From NCBI GenBank assembly GCA_002490665.1, contig DKUL01000078.1:1-33151 (forward strand): a stretch of 33,151 nucleotides of DNA, written 5' to 3'. Origin of the DNA: Lachnospiraceae bacterium UBA7205 (GTDB lineage Bacteria; Bacillota; Clostridia; Lachnospirales; Lachnospiraceae). The position numbers and the translations under genes were made by a program. Positions 7,774 through 14,523 of the stretch are shown in pieces; within the stretch, counting starts at the first letter, position 1; each line of letters opens with the position of its first letter. The notes under the pieces were generated by a model. The model worked only from the letters and a program-made list of their open reading frames with translations. It was not told where the DNA came from and did no database searches.

Positions 7774-8727
7774 TTAATTTTCCGGGGAAGGTTCTTCAGC
7801 TGGCAGGAGTCCGGGAATGGGACTGTAATTAATCCGCACATCAATATCCTGATTATAATTTCCAAAGCTTTTTCCGAAAATGGTGAGTCCTCCGACATGT
7901 TCTGCATCCTTTTCGACTTCCAGCTTTAACTTGATGGTGCTGCGGTAATCAAAGCCGAATTCGCCAATGGAGATATCAGACACCTGTAGTCCGTCAATAA
8001 AAGTTCCGACTCTGTTTATTACCAGAATTTTCAGGAGACCATACTGGTTCCAGTTCGGATACCACCAGTCCGGTGTAAAAATGCCCTGTACGGCGCCGAA
8101 ATCACCAGGACTTGTCCACGTGGCAATCTTTTTGCCATTAAGCTTGAACGAGATATCTGAAGGCCAGACATCATTGATGCCGGGCGCTTCGGAACTAAGT
8201 TCCATGGAAATTGTAATCTGATCGATTTTCTGGCCGAAAGGGATGAAGTTGGGAACAATGTATTCAACGTAGCCTCTTGTAAACCATAGAATATCTGCTT
8301 CATACCTTCCGGGGTGGGCGAAGTAGCGGGTATCATCCACTTCGCCGATTAATGCCGTGCTGGATGCAATGCCGCAGGTAGGGTATACATTGTAATCTGT
8401 AAAATGTCCTATCCGCAGGCTTGTCTGGTAGATGTTATCGTAATCTTCCGGCGCATTGATATCTATCAGGATTTTGTCCAAAAATACGGAGCATTTTTTC
8501 TGGTTTCCGTGTCCGGTGGACTCGCTGGATATAGATACGATGCCACTGTCCTCGAGCTTTTTGATGTGGTTTGTCAGGGCGCCATTTGTGATGTTTAGAC
8601 GGCTGGCAAGCTCATTCATGCTCATGCTGTGGTTTTCCAGCAATATTTTGATGATTTCGATTCTGATTTCTGAACCTAGAGCCTTAAATATCTGAAGACC
8701 GTCGTCCAATGATTTAATATGTAGCAT
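7774..8727 (-). CDS. ArsR-type winged-helix regulator with large C-terminal domain
   Basis: Transcription regulator of 317 aa. Residues about 8-75 form an ArsR-like winged helix (LKAL-type start, MSMNELASRLNITNGALTNH recognition region, then a wing with GHGNQKKCSVF). The remaining roughly 230 residues are far longer than classical 100-aa ArsR proteins and look beta-rich with many Trp/Tyr/Pro residues, such as ADILWFTRGYVEYI and PDWWYPNW, suggesting a carbohydrate-binding jelly-roll-like sensor. I do not recognise that domain. It is divergent from the GH43 gene at 8942 and convergent with the ABC operon, so it is the obvious local regulator. An AAAGG-type ribosome site is present but not optimally spaced. 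Activator versus repressor is unknown. Confidence 0.8.
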   Translation of the reverse strand: MLHIKSLDDGLQIFKALGSEIRIEIIKILLENHSMSMNELASRLNITNGALTNHIKKLEDSGIVSISSESTGHGNQKKCSVFLDKILIDINAPEDYDNIYQTSLRIGHFTDYNVYPTCGIASSTALIGEVDDTRYFAHPGRYEADILWFTRGYVEYIVPNFIPFGQKIDQITISMELSSEAPGINDVWPSDISFKLNGKKIATWTSPGDFGAVQGIFTPDWWYPNWNQYGLLKILVINRVGTFIDGLQVSDISIGEFGFDYRSTIKLKLEVEKDAEHVGGLTIFGKSFGNYNQDIDVRINYSPIPGLLPAEEPSPEN

Positions 8728-8782
8728 AATTGACCATACCTTTCTTTCCGCAAGGCGGTTATTTTGTGGGACTTGCTGACGG

Positions 8783-8843
8783 TAAATATTTTATAAATAT
8801 TTAAAATAATTTATAATTATTATATAGCAAATAATTTATTTGC
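8783..8843. promoter_or_regulatory. Cluster of AT-rich palindromes upstream of the regulator gene
   Basis: Three perfect inverted repeats lie in a row: arms TAAATATTT/AAATATTTA around TAT (8783-8803), ATAATTTATAATTAT (8806-8820), and GCAAATAATTTATTTGC (8827-8843). They sit 56-116 nt upstream of the regulator's start, in the divergent region, as expected for autoregulation. The last one contains G and C at its ends and is the least likely to be chance. Confidence 0.45.
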
Positions 8844-8887
8844 GTCAATATCTTTTTATGACTGTTAAATAATGTCGGGATGTTGTA

Positions 8888-8906
8888 TTATTAAAATATT
8901 TAATAA
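8888..8906. promoter_or_regulatory. Palindrome just upstream of the GH43_26 gene
   Basis: TTATTAAAATATTTAATAA is a perfect 8+3+8 inverted repeat, overlapping a TATTAT (8886-8891) that could be a -10 element. Its TTAAAATATTT core matches the palindrome before the ABC operon promoter. Candidate regulator site. Confidence 0.45.
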
Positions 8907-8941
8907 AAATTAAAACAAAAATACAAGGAGGAATGACAAAA

Positions 8942-9913
8942 TTGGATACACAAATAAAGTATAATGAGCCTTGGATAATGCAGAGGGCGGATCCGTTCAT
9001 ATGCAGGCAGGGGAATGGGAAGTATTATTTTACGGCATCAGTTCCGGCATATGACAGGATAGTACTCCGGTGCGCGGACACGCTTGCCGGAATTGCCGAT
9101 GCAGAGGAAGTGACCATATGGCAGAAACACGCGTCAGGAATTATGAGTGAACATATATGGGCGCCGGAATTGCATTATATTGATGGAATGTGGTATATTT
9201 ACTTTGCGGGCGGGGAAAAGGAGAATGTATGGGAAATCCGTCCGTATGTACTGGAATGCGCGGATGAAGATCCGATGACCGGCACATGGAAAGAGCTTGG
9301 CATGATGCAGTGCGCGGATGATGATGAATTTTCATTCAGGGCGTTTTCCCTTGACGGGACTGTTTTTGAAAATCAGGGAAAACGTTATTATGTGTGGGCG
9401 GAGAAGGTTGGAGTAGGGAAACAGATTTCCAATCTGTATATTGCCGAGATGGAATCACCTAACAAATTAAAAACGGTACAGGTGCTCCTGACAACGCCGG
9501 ATTATGACTGGGAGAGAGTGGGATTCTGGGTAAATGAAGGACCGGCAGTCATCAAAAGAAACGGAAAAATCTTTCTTACATATTCGGCAAGCGAGACAGG
9601 GGAGTTCTACTGTATGGGCATGCTTACGGCAGATTGTGATTCGGATTTGCTGGATCCGTTATCATGGAAAAAGGAGCGCTATCCGGTGCTGACCTCAGAC
9701 CCTTCTATAGAAGTATATGGACCTGGACACAATTCGTTTACGGTGGATGATGAAGGAAATGATATTCTTGTGTACCATGCCCGCAAGGAGAGCGTTATAG
9801 AGGGAAATCCGCTTTACAATCCAAACAGGCACACGATGCTGATGAAGATTAAGTGGGAAAATAACAGACCAGTATTTACACTGGCGGCCGAAAAGACTGA
9901 CCGCTCAGTATAA
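8942..9913 (+). CDS. GH43_26-type exo-alpha-1,5-L-arabinofuranosidase
   Basis: Cytoplasmic GH43 enzyme, 323 aa from the proposed start, expected to release arabinose from the ends of arabino-oligosaccharides. The segments RADPF, YYFTASVPAYDRIVLRCADTL and SGIMSEHIWAPELHYIDG closely recall the GH43_26 exo-arabinofuranosidases. Catalytic candidates are D17, D138 (FSLDGTVF) and E199 (WVNEGPAV). No signal peptide is present. Start choice: the ATG at 8933 lies only 1 nt after AAGGAGG (8925-8931), too close to be used, while the in-frame TTG at 8942 has a 10-nt spacing, so I place the start there. It is followed by the GH51 gene after 68 nt; a small GCCGC/GCGGC hairpin at 9922-9934 lies between. Confidence 0.88.
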   Translation: MDTQIKYNEPWIMQRADPFICRQGNGKYYFTASVPAYDRIVLRCADTLAGIADAEEVTIWQKHASGIMSEHIWAPELHYIDGMWYIYFAGGEKENVWEIRPYVLECADEDPMTGTWKELGMMQCADDDEFSFRAFSLDGTVFENQGKRYYVWAEKVGVGKQISNLYIAEMESPNKLKTVQVLLTTPDYDWERVGFWVNEGPAVIKRNGKIFLTYSASETGEFYCMGMLTADCDSDLLDPLSWKKERYPVLTSDPSIEVYGPGHNSFTVDDEGNDILVYHARKESVIEGNPLYNPNRHTMLMKIKWENNRPVFTLAAEKTDRSV

Positions 9914-9981
9914 GGAAATATGCCGCTTTGCGGCTGCGGCTGGCGTGAGTATAACTATAAATGAAATGGGGGACTTGTAAG

Positions 9982-11487
9982 ATGGCAAAACTGTATATTA
10001 ATGAAAGAAATAAAAAAGGACATATCAATGCGGAAATCTACGGTAATTTTTCCGAGCATCTTGGGAGATGTATTTATGAAGGCCTTTATGTGGGGGAAAA
10101 TTCCGAGATACCAAATACAAACGGCATGAGAAATGATGTCGTGGCGGCGCTGAAGGAGATGAAGCTTCCGGTTCTTCGGTGGCCGGGGGGCTGCTTTGCG
10201 GACGAGTATCACTGGAGGGACGGAATAGGCCCGAAGGAAAACAGGAAAAAAATGATTAATACCCACTGGGGCGGTGTAACGGAGGACAACAGCTTTGGCA
10301 CGCATGAGTTTTTTGAGCTGTGTGAGCAGATAGGCTGTAAAACCTATATTAACGGCAATGTCGGAAGCGGGACTGTTCAGGAAATGTCAGAATGGGTTGA
10401 GTATATGACTTTTGACGGGGTTTCCCCGATGGCGGAGCTGCGGAAAAAGAATGGCCATGAAAAAGCATGGAAGGTTGACTATTTTGGCGTGGGAAATGAA
10501 AACTGGGGATGCGGCGGCAATATGACGCCGGGTTACTATGCCAACCTTTACAGAAGGTACCAGACATATGTGAGGGATTACAAGTCGGACGAACACATTT
10601 TTAAAGTATGCGGGGGACCAAATGTCGACAACACTTACTGGACGGAGGAAGTGCTAAGAACCTGCTATGAGAATGCACCGGAAAATGCCCATGGTTTCAT
10701 GGACGGCCTGTCAATGCATTACTATGTGCACCCGGAAGGCTGGGAGACGAAGGGAAGCGCCACGGAATTTGACGAGAAGGCATGGTACAAGACCCTGTAT
10801 AAGGCACTTTATATTGAGACGCTGATTCAAAAGCATTCGGCAATCATGGATAAATATGACCCGGAAAAGAAAATCGGGTTAATCTGCGACGAGTGGGGGA
10901 CATGGTTTGCATGTGAACCCGGCACCAATCCTGGATTTTTATATCAGCAGAGCACAATGCGCGACGCGCTTGTGGCAGGGCTTTCCCTGAATGTATTCAA
11001 CAAGCACTGCGACCGCGTCAGGATGGCAAATATTGCGCAGCTTGTCAATGTACTACAGGCTGTTATCCTGACAGACGGGCCAAGGATGCTGCTTACGCCG
11101 ACATACCATGTATTCCATATGTACAAGTACCATCAGGATGCGGAACTTGTGGAGAGCTACATGGAAGGCACAAGGGAGATTGGCGAAGAGGCGGATTACA
11201 TGGTTCCCAATATCCAGGAGTCGGTGTCTGTCGACAAGGATGGCATTGTGACGATTACACTCAACAATCTGTCTGTCACGGACAGCGAGGAGATGGAAAT
11301 CTGCTTTGTGGAGCTTCGTCCGGATGACGTGACGGCAGCGATTGTCACAGACAGGATGGATGCATACAATACGTTTGACAATCCTGACAATGTAAAGGAA
11401 GAGACGTTTAAGGACTTTAAGGTAACGGACAGGGGCATCACATTTACGATGCCGGCATGCAGTGTCGTGCAGTTCCGGGTAAGGTAA
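9982..11487 (+). CDS. abfA: Alpha-L-arabinofuranosidase, GH51
   Basis: Intracellular retaining arabinofuranosidase of 501 aa, the usual length for bacterial GH51. The TIM-barrel signatures are clear: WPGGCFADEYHWRDGIGP near residue 65-85, acid/base E173 in VGNENWGCGG, and nucleophile E304 in ICDEWGTW. A C-terminal beta-sandwich ends in ACSVVQFRV. It removes terminal arabinose from imported oligomers. An upstream in-frame ATG (9961) would add seven residues but has no ribosome site; GGGGGA (9968-9973) is well placed for the ATG at 9982. It has no signal peptide and is probably transcribed with the GH43_26 gene. Confidence 0.95.
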   Translation: MAKLYINERNKKGHINAEIYGNFSEHLGRCIYEGLYVGENSEIPNTNGMRNDVVAALKEMKLPVLRWPGGCFADEYHWRDGIGPKENRKKMINTHWGGVTEDNSFGTHEFFELCEQIGCKTYINGNVGSGTVQEMSEWVEYMTFDGVSPMAELRKKNGHEKAWKVDYFGVGNENWGCGGNMTPGYYANLYRRYQTYVRDYKSDEHIFKVCGGPNVDNTYWTEEVLRTCYENAPENAHGFMDGLSMHYYVHPEGWETKGSATEFDEKAWYKTLYKALYIETLIQKHSAIMDKYDPEKKIGLICDEWGTWFACEPGTNPGFLYQQSTMRDALVAGLSLNVFNKHCDRVRMANIAQLVNVLQAVILTDGPRMLLTPTYHVFHMYKYHQDAELVESYMEGTREIGEEADYMVPNIQESVSVDKDGIVTITLNNLSVTDSEEMEICFVELRPDDVTAAIVTDRMDAYNTFDNPDNVKEETFKDFKVTDRGITFTMPACSVVQFRVR

Positions 11488-11517
11488 GGAATGGTTGAAA
11501 ACATGGAGGGAACGGCC

Positions 11518-11790
11518 TTGGAAAAGGAAAGTGGGATGGAACACGGTAAAAGGCACTGCCGCAAGTGTCTCCTGCGCGAGATGGACAAGGAAGCCTACAT
11601 GGATAATCTATATGACTATATCCAGAGACTAGATGAGGATATCAAGGCAGATCAGGCGCTCTATGAAGAGCGCCTGTCTGTATGTAAGGCATGTGATTAC
11701 CTTGAGGCAGGGATGTGCAGGGCATGCGGGTGTTTCGTGGAGCTGCGCGCGGTCATAAAAAATAATGTGTGTTCCTATAAAAAGTGGTAA
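11518..11790 (+). CDS. Small Cys-rich protein, DUF6171-like
   Basis: Protein of about 90 aa with two paired-Cys zinc-knuckle-like motifs: CRKC near the N-terminus and CKACDYLEAGMCRACGC in the second half, ending CSYKKW. The pattern CRKCLLREMD...LYDYI...LYEERLSVCKACD...CRACGCFVELRA resembles DUF6171 proteins of Lachnospiraceae; function unknown. The start is uncertain. TTG at 11518 has GGAGGG (11505-11510) with 7-nt spacing. ATG at 11536 has AAAGGAAAG. ATG at 11491 lies immediately after its would-be ribosome site. It follows the GH51 gene closely without a terminator, so it may be co-transcribed by chance of position. Confidence 0.75.
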   Translation: MEKESGMEHGKRHCRKCLLREMDKEAYMDNLYDYIQRLDEDIKADQALYEERLSVCKACDYLEAGMCRACGCFVELRAVIKNNVCSYKKW

Positions 11791-11811
11791 AAAAACCATG
11801 GGACGCTTTTC

Positions 11812-11840
11812 TTGCATATCTGCCCTGTTTAGTGTAGACT
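11812..11840 (+). promoter_or_regulatory. Possible promoter of the GH25 lysozyme gene
   Basis: TTGCAT (11812-11817), 17-nt spacer, TAGACT (11835-11840), 41 nt before the ATG. Both boxes are imperfect. Confidence 0.35.
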
Positions 11841-11881
11841 GTAAGGGTAGGAATTATTAGTCCGGTTATTGGAGGAGAAGA

Positions 11882-13051
11882 ATGCAGACAAAGCGAATCA
11901 GGACGTTACATATTATCATTGTCTTTCTTGTTATCCTGACAATGATATCACTCACATGCGCAGGGACAATGGGTATCCTGTATGTCAGGGAGGCCGGGGA
12001 GGCTGACCGCCTCCGGGGCGAAAAGGAACAGCTGCTGGCAGACCAGGCAATGCCGGTGCTGTCGGTGGATGTGGAGGATAACACGGCAGGGAACGGGGAA
12101 CCCGGAATGACAGAGCAGGATGCGGAGTCGGCAAGCGAGATTGCGGCGGCAGGACAGGACAGCATAGGGGATGCGGATGCCGCGGACATTGCGGCGCTTA
12201 TGCAGGCAAAGGAGAGCGAGGTGGAGCAGTCCATAAAGGACAGGATGAAGGCGCTTGTGACGGGGGAGGATGGCAGCCCGCTTAAGATGCTCCGTTCCTT
12301 TTTCCCCGAAAATTTAATATACAGCTTTGAGGATGAATACGTGTTTGCACCGGTGCTGGAAGGCGTCAGGAAACACACGCTTCTTGACGAAAATTTCCAG
12401 AAAACGGAGGAGGGGCTGATGCAGTATGTGGAAAATGGCACAGTCACCTCGCATAAGGGAATCGACGTGTCCAAATACCAGGGTGACATTGACTGGGCAG
12501 CTGTTAAAGAGGAAGGCATTGAGTATGCCTTTATCCGGCTGGGGCTGCGGGGATATGAGTCCGGGAAGCTTGTGCTTGACGAGTTTTATGATGCAAACAT
12601 GAGAGGGGCAAATGCTGCCGGAGTCAGTGCAGGCGTATATTTCTTTACACAGGCAGTCACTGTCGAGGAGGCGCAGGAGGAGGCGGCATTCGTGATAGAC
12701 CACCTGAAAGACTATGATGTGCCGTATCCCGTTGTATTCGACGTGGAGCGCATTTCAGGCGGCAAGGGACGCGCTGACGAGATTACGAAGGAAGAGCGCA
12801 CGGAGATTACGATTGCATTTTGTGAGGCAGTTAAGGCAGCAGGGTACACACCGATGATATACGGAAATGTCGTCTGCTTTTCACAATTGCTTGACATGAC
12901 AAGGCTGAATGATTATGACAAATGGTATGCATTTTATGATGACTATATGTATATGCCGTACGAGGTAAGCTGCTGGCAGTACACGGAAAAGGGACGCGTG
13001 AACGGCATTCCGAACAACGTGGACCTGAATATTTCTTTTAAGACATGGTAG
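11882..13051 (+). CDS. Membrane-anchored GH25 lysozyme (N-acetylmuramidase)
   Basis: Cell-wall hydrolase of 389 aa. A single N-terminal hydrophobic helix (about residues 9-32) anchors it or serves as a signal; no lipobox or clear signal-peptidase site stands out. Residues 35-180 are an acidic, Ala/Asp/Glu-rich stalk. The GH25 domain occupies about 190-389, with GIDVSKYQGDIDW (D195) and the active-site pair in FDVE (D287, E289), plus a CWQYT segment near the end. It cleaves the MurNAc-GlcNAc bond of peptidoglycan, probably for wall remodelling. GGAGGAG precedes the ATG by 4 nt. The sirtuin gene follows after 40 nt. Confidence 0.92.
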   Translation: MQTKRIRTLHIIIVFLVILTMISLTCAGTMGILYVREAGEADRLRGEKEQLLADQAMPVLSVDVEDNTAGNGEPGMTEQDAESASEIAAAGQDSIGDADAADIAALMQAKESEVEQSIKDRMKALVTGEDGSPLKMLRSFFPENLIYSFEDEYVFAPVLEGVRKHTLLDENFQKTEEGLMQYVENGTVTSHKGIDVSKYQGDIDWAAVKEEGIEYAFIRLGLRGYESGKLVLDEFYDANMRGANAAGVSAGVYFFTQAVTVEEAQEEAAFVIDHLKDYDVPYPVVFDVERISGGKGRADEITKEERTEITIAFCEAVKAAGYTPMIYGNVVCFSQLLDMTRLNDYDKWYAFYDDYMYMPYEVSCWQYTEKGRVNGIPNNVDLNISFKTW

Positions 13052-13091
13052 GGATAAGGGATGAAATAATTTGAAAGGAGTGTATGGATAT

Positions 13092-13814
13092 ATGGGCAAG
13101 GAAATCGAAACGTTGCAGAGGATGATTGACGAGAGCAGAAAAATTGTATTTTTTGGCGGGGCGGGTGTGTCCACGGAGAGCGGAATCCCTGATTTCAGGA
13201 GCGTGGACGGACTGTATAACCAAAAGTATGACTATCCGCCGGAGACAATACTGAGCCATACATTTTATGTGAAAAGGCCGGAAGAATTTTTCCGGTTCTA
13301 CCGCGACAAAATGCTCTGCCTTGACGCGAAACCGAACACTGCGCACAAGGCTCTTGCGAGGCTTGAGCAGATGGGGAAATTGACCGCAGTCGTGACGCAG
13401 AATATCGACGGCCTGCATCAGGCTGCCGGAAGCCAAAAAGTCCTGGAGCTGCATGGCAGCGTGCTGCGCAATTATTGCGAGAAGTGCCGCAAGTCTTATC
13501 CGGTGGAGGAAATTGTGAACAGTACCGGGGTTCCCACCTGTTCCTGCGGCGGCAGAATCAAGCCAGACGTGGTTTTGTATGAGGAGGGGCTTGACCAGTA
13601 TACATTGCAGGAAGCCGTGCGCGTCATCAGCGAGGCGGATATGCTGATTATCGGCGGCACCTCGCTTGCGGTATATCCTGCGGCAGGGCTGATTGACTAT
13701 TATCAGGGGAACCGTCTTGTCCTGATTAACAAAACGCCCACACAGAGGGACACGATGGCAGACCTTGTTATCACGGGAAGCATCGGTGAGGTGTTCGCAC
13801 AGATCCGGCTTTAG
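13092..13814 (+). CDS. cobB: NAD-dependent protein deacylase, sirtuin (CobB-like)
   Basis: Classical single-domain sirtuin, 240 aa, using NAD to remove acyl groups from lysines. The NAD-binding motif GGAGVSTESGIPDFRS is at about 22-37, TQNIDGLH follows, and the catalytic base is H121 (ELHGS). A zinc site is formed by C129/C132 and C150/C152, and GTSLAVYPAA is the late NAD-contacting motif. A TTG start 21 nt upstream is possible, but it overlaps the ribosome site AAAGGAG; the ATG at 13092 fits better. This is a housekeeping-type sirtuin, distinct from the large defence-like SIR2 proteins encoded further right. Confidence 0.93.
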   Translation: MGKEIETLQRMIDESRKIVFFGGAGVSTESGIPDFRSVDGLYNQKYDYPPETILSHTFYVKRPEEFFRFYRDKMLCLDAKPNTAHKALARLEQMGKLTAVVTQNIDGLHQAAGSQKVLELHGSVLRNYCEKCRKSYPVEEIVNSTGVPTCSCGGRIKPDVVLYEEGLDQYTLQEAVRVISEADMLIIGGTSLAVYPAAGLIDYYQGNRLVLINKTPTQRDTMADLVITGSIGEVFAQIRL

Positions 13815-13868
13815 GATTTGGCGGCACTTTGAAGGTATATTGGCTGCGGAAAGGATGGGGCTCGAACA

Positions 13869-14066
13869 TTGGGATATGAATATGAAGTTGGCGATATTGT
13901 AAAGCTGAAAAAACAGCATCCCTGCGGCAGCCAGGAGTGGGAGCTTCTGCGGGTAGGCGCGGATTTCAGGCTGAAATGTATGGGATGCGGCCATCAGGTG
14001 ATGCTTCCCAGGCGCCAGGTGGAGAAAAGCACAAGGGATTTAAGGAAAAAAGAGGAAAACGGATGA
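13869..14066 (+). CDS. DUF951 (YyzM-like) small protein
   Basis: Protein of 65 aa matching the DUF951 pattern: EVGDIVKLKKQHPCGSQEW, then RVGADFRLKCMGCGHQVMLPR. The Cys/His arrangement (C..., CMGCGH) suggests a small metal- or nucleic-acid-binding fold; the function is unknown. It starts at TTG 13869 with AAAGGATGGGG upstream. Its TGA stop overlaps the ATGATG start of the following lipoprotein fragment, indicating coupled translation. Confidence 0.85.
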   Translation: MGYEYEVGDIVKLKKQHPCGSQEWELLRVGADFRLKCMGCGHQVMLPRRQVEKSTRDLRKKEENG

Positions 14067-14336
14067 TGAGGAAACGGTTTCAGGATATTCTTCGAAAAAC
14101 CGGGAAGAAAAACGGCATCCTGATGCTTGCCATTTCCTGCACAGTCGGTTTTGGGATGCTGGCAGGGTGCAGCGCCGCGGATGACGGAAGAGTATGAGTA
14201 TCACAAAAGGGCGAGTGTCGGGAACCAATATAGCGACTGGCGGATAGAATCGCTTGTGCACTGTTACACGTATGAGGATTATGAGGGCATGACGCTTCAG
14301 GTTTACCGCATCAGGAACCGGGAATTTTTAGGCTGA
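14063..14336 (+). pseudogene. Frameshifted small lipoprotein
   Basis: From ATG 14063 a 44-residue reading frame encodes a basic N-terminus, a hydrophobic helix and a lipobox (MLAGC), then stops at 14197 a few residues after the Cys. A second frame, open across that stop and continuing to 14336, reads EYEYHKRASVGNQYSDWRIE and then a Tyr-rich segment ending in REFLG. It has no ribosome site of its own; its first usable ATG would be 14181. The two halves look like one small secreted lipoprotein broken by a frameshift near 14180-14195. A real two-gene arrangement or a sequencing error cannot be excluded. The family is not recognised. Confidence 0.5.
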
Positions 14337-14348
14337 ATGCAATATTTG

Positions 14349-14398
14349 CAAGGGACAGAATTGATTTTGTTGGTCAATTCTGTCCCTTGTTTTATTTG
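14349..14398 (+). terminator. Strong 16-bp hairpin terminator (repeat copy 1)
   Basis: Perfect arms at 14349-14364 (CAAGGGACAGAATTGA) and 14374-14389 (TCAATTCTGTCCCTTG) around a 9-nt loop are followed by TTTTATTTGTTT. It ends the lysozyme-sirtuin-DUF951 gene string. GGTCAATTCTGTCCCTTGT recurs at 26915-26933 in a related hairpin, so this is a dispersed repeat as well as a terminator. Confidence 0.85.
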
Positions 14399-14523
14399 TT
14401 TAAAAGTGTTAATTTGAGAGTATATAGTATTATGTTTTTGTAAATAATGCTGGTTTTTTATACACATGGACATCAAAACGAAGGATGCAGCAATCCGGAA
14501 AAATCAAAAAAGGGGGTACTGAT

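Noticed and set aside
11866..12519. 217-aa Ser/Ala-rich minus-strand frame within the lysozyme gene
   Set aside because: The composition is the complement of the Ala/Asp/Glu-rich stalk coding region; no independent support.
13038..13994. 318-aa open frame on the minus strand opposite the sirtuin and DUF951 genes
   Set aside because: It is a mirror of genes with strong motifs on the other strand, has no ribosome site that I can see, and shows no recognisable domain.
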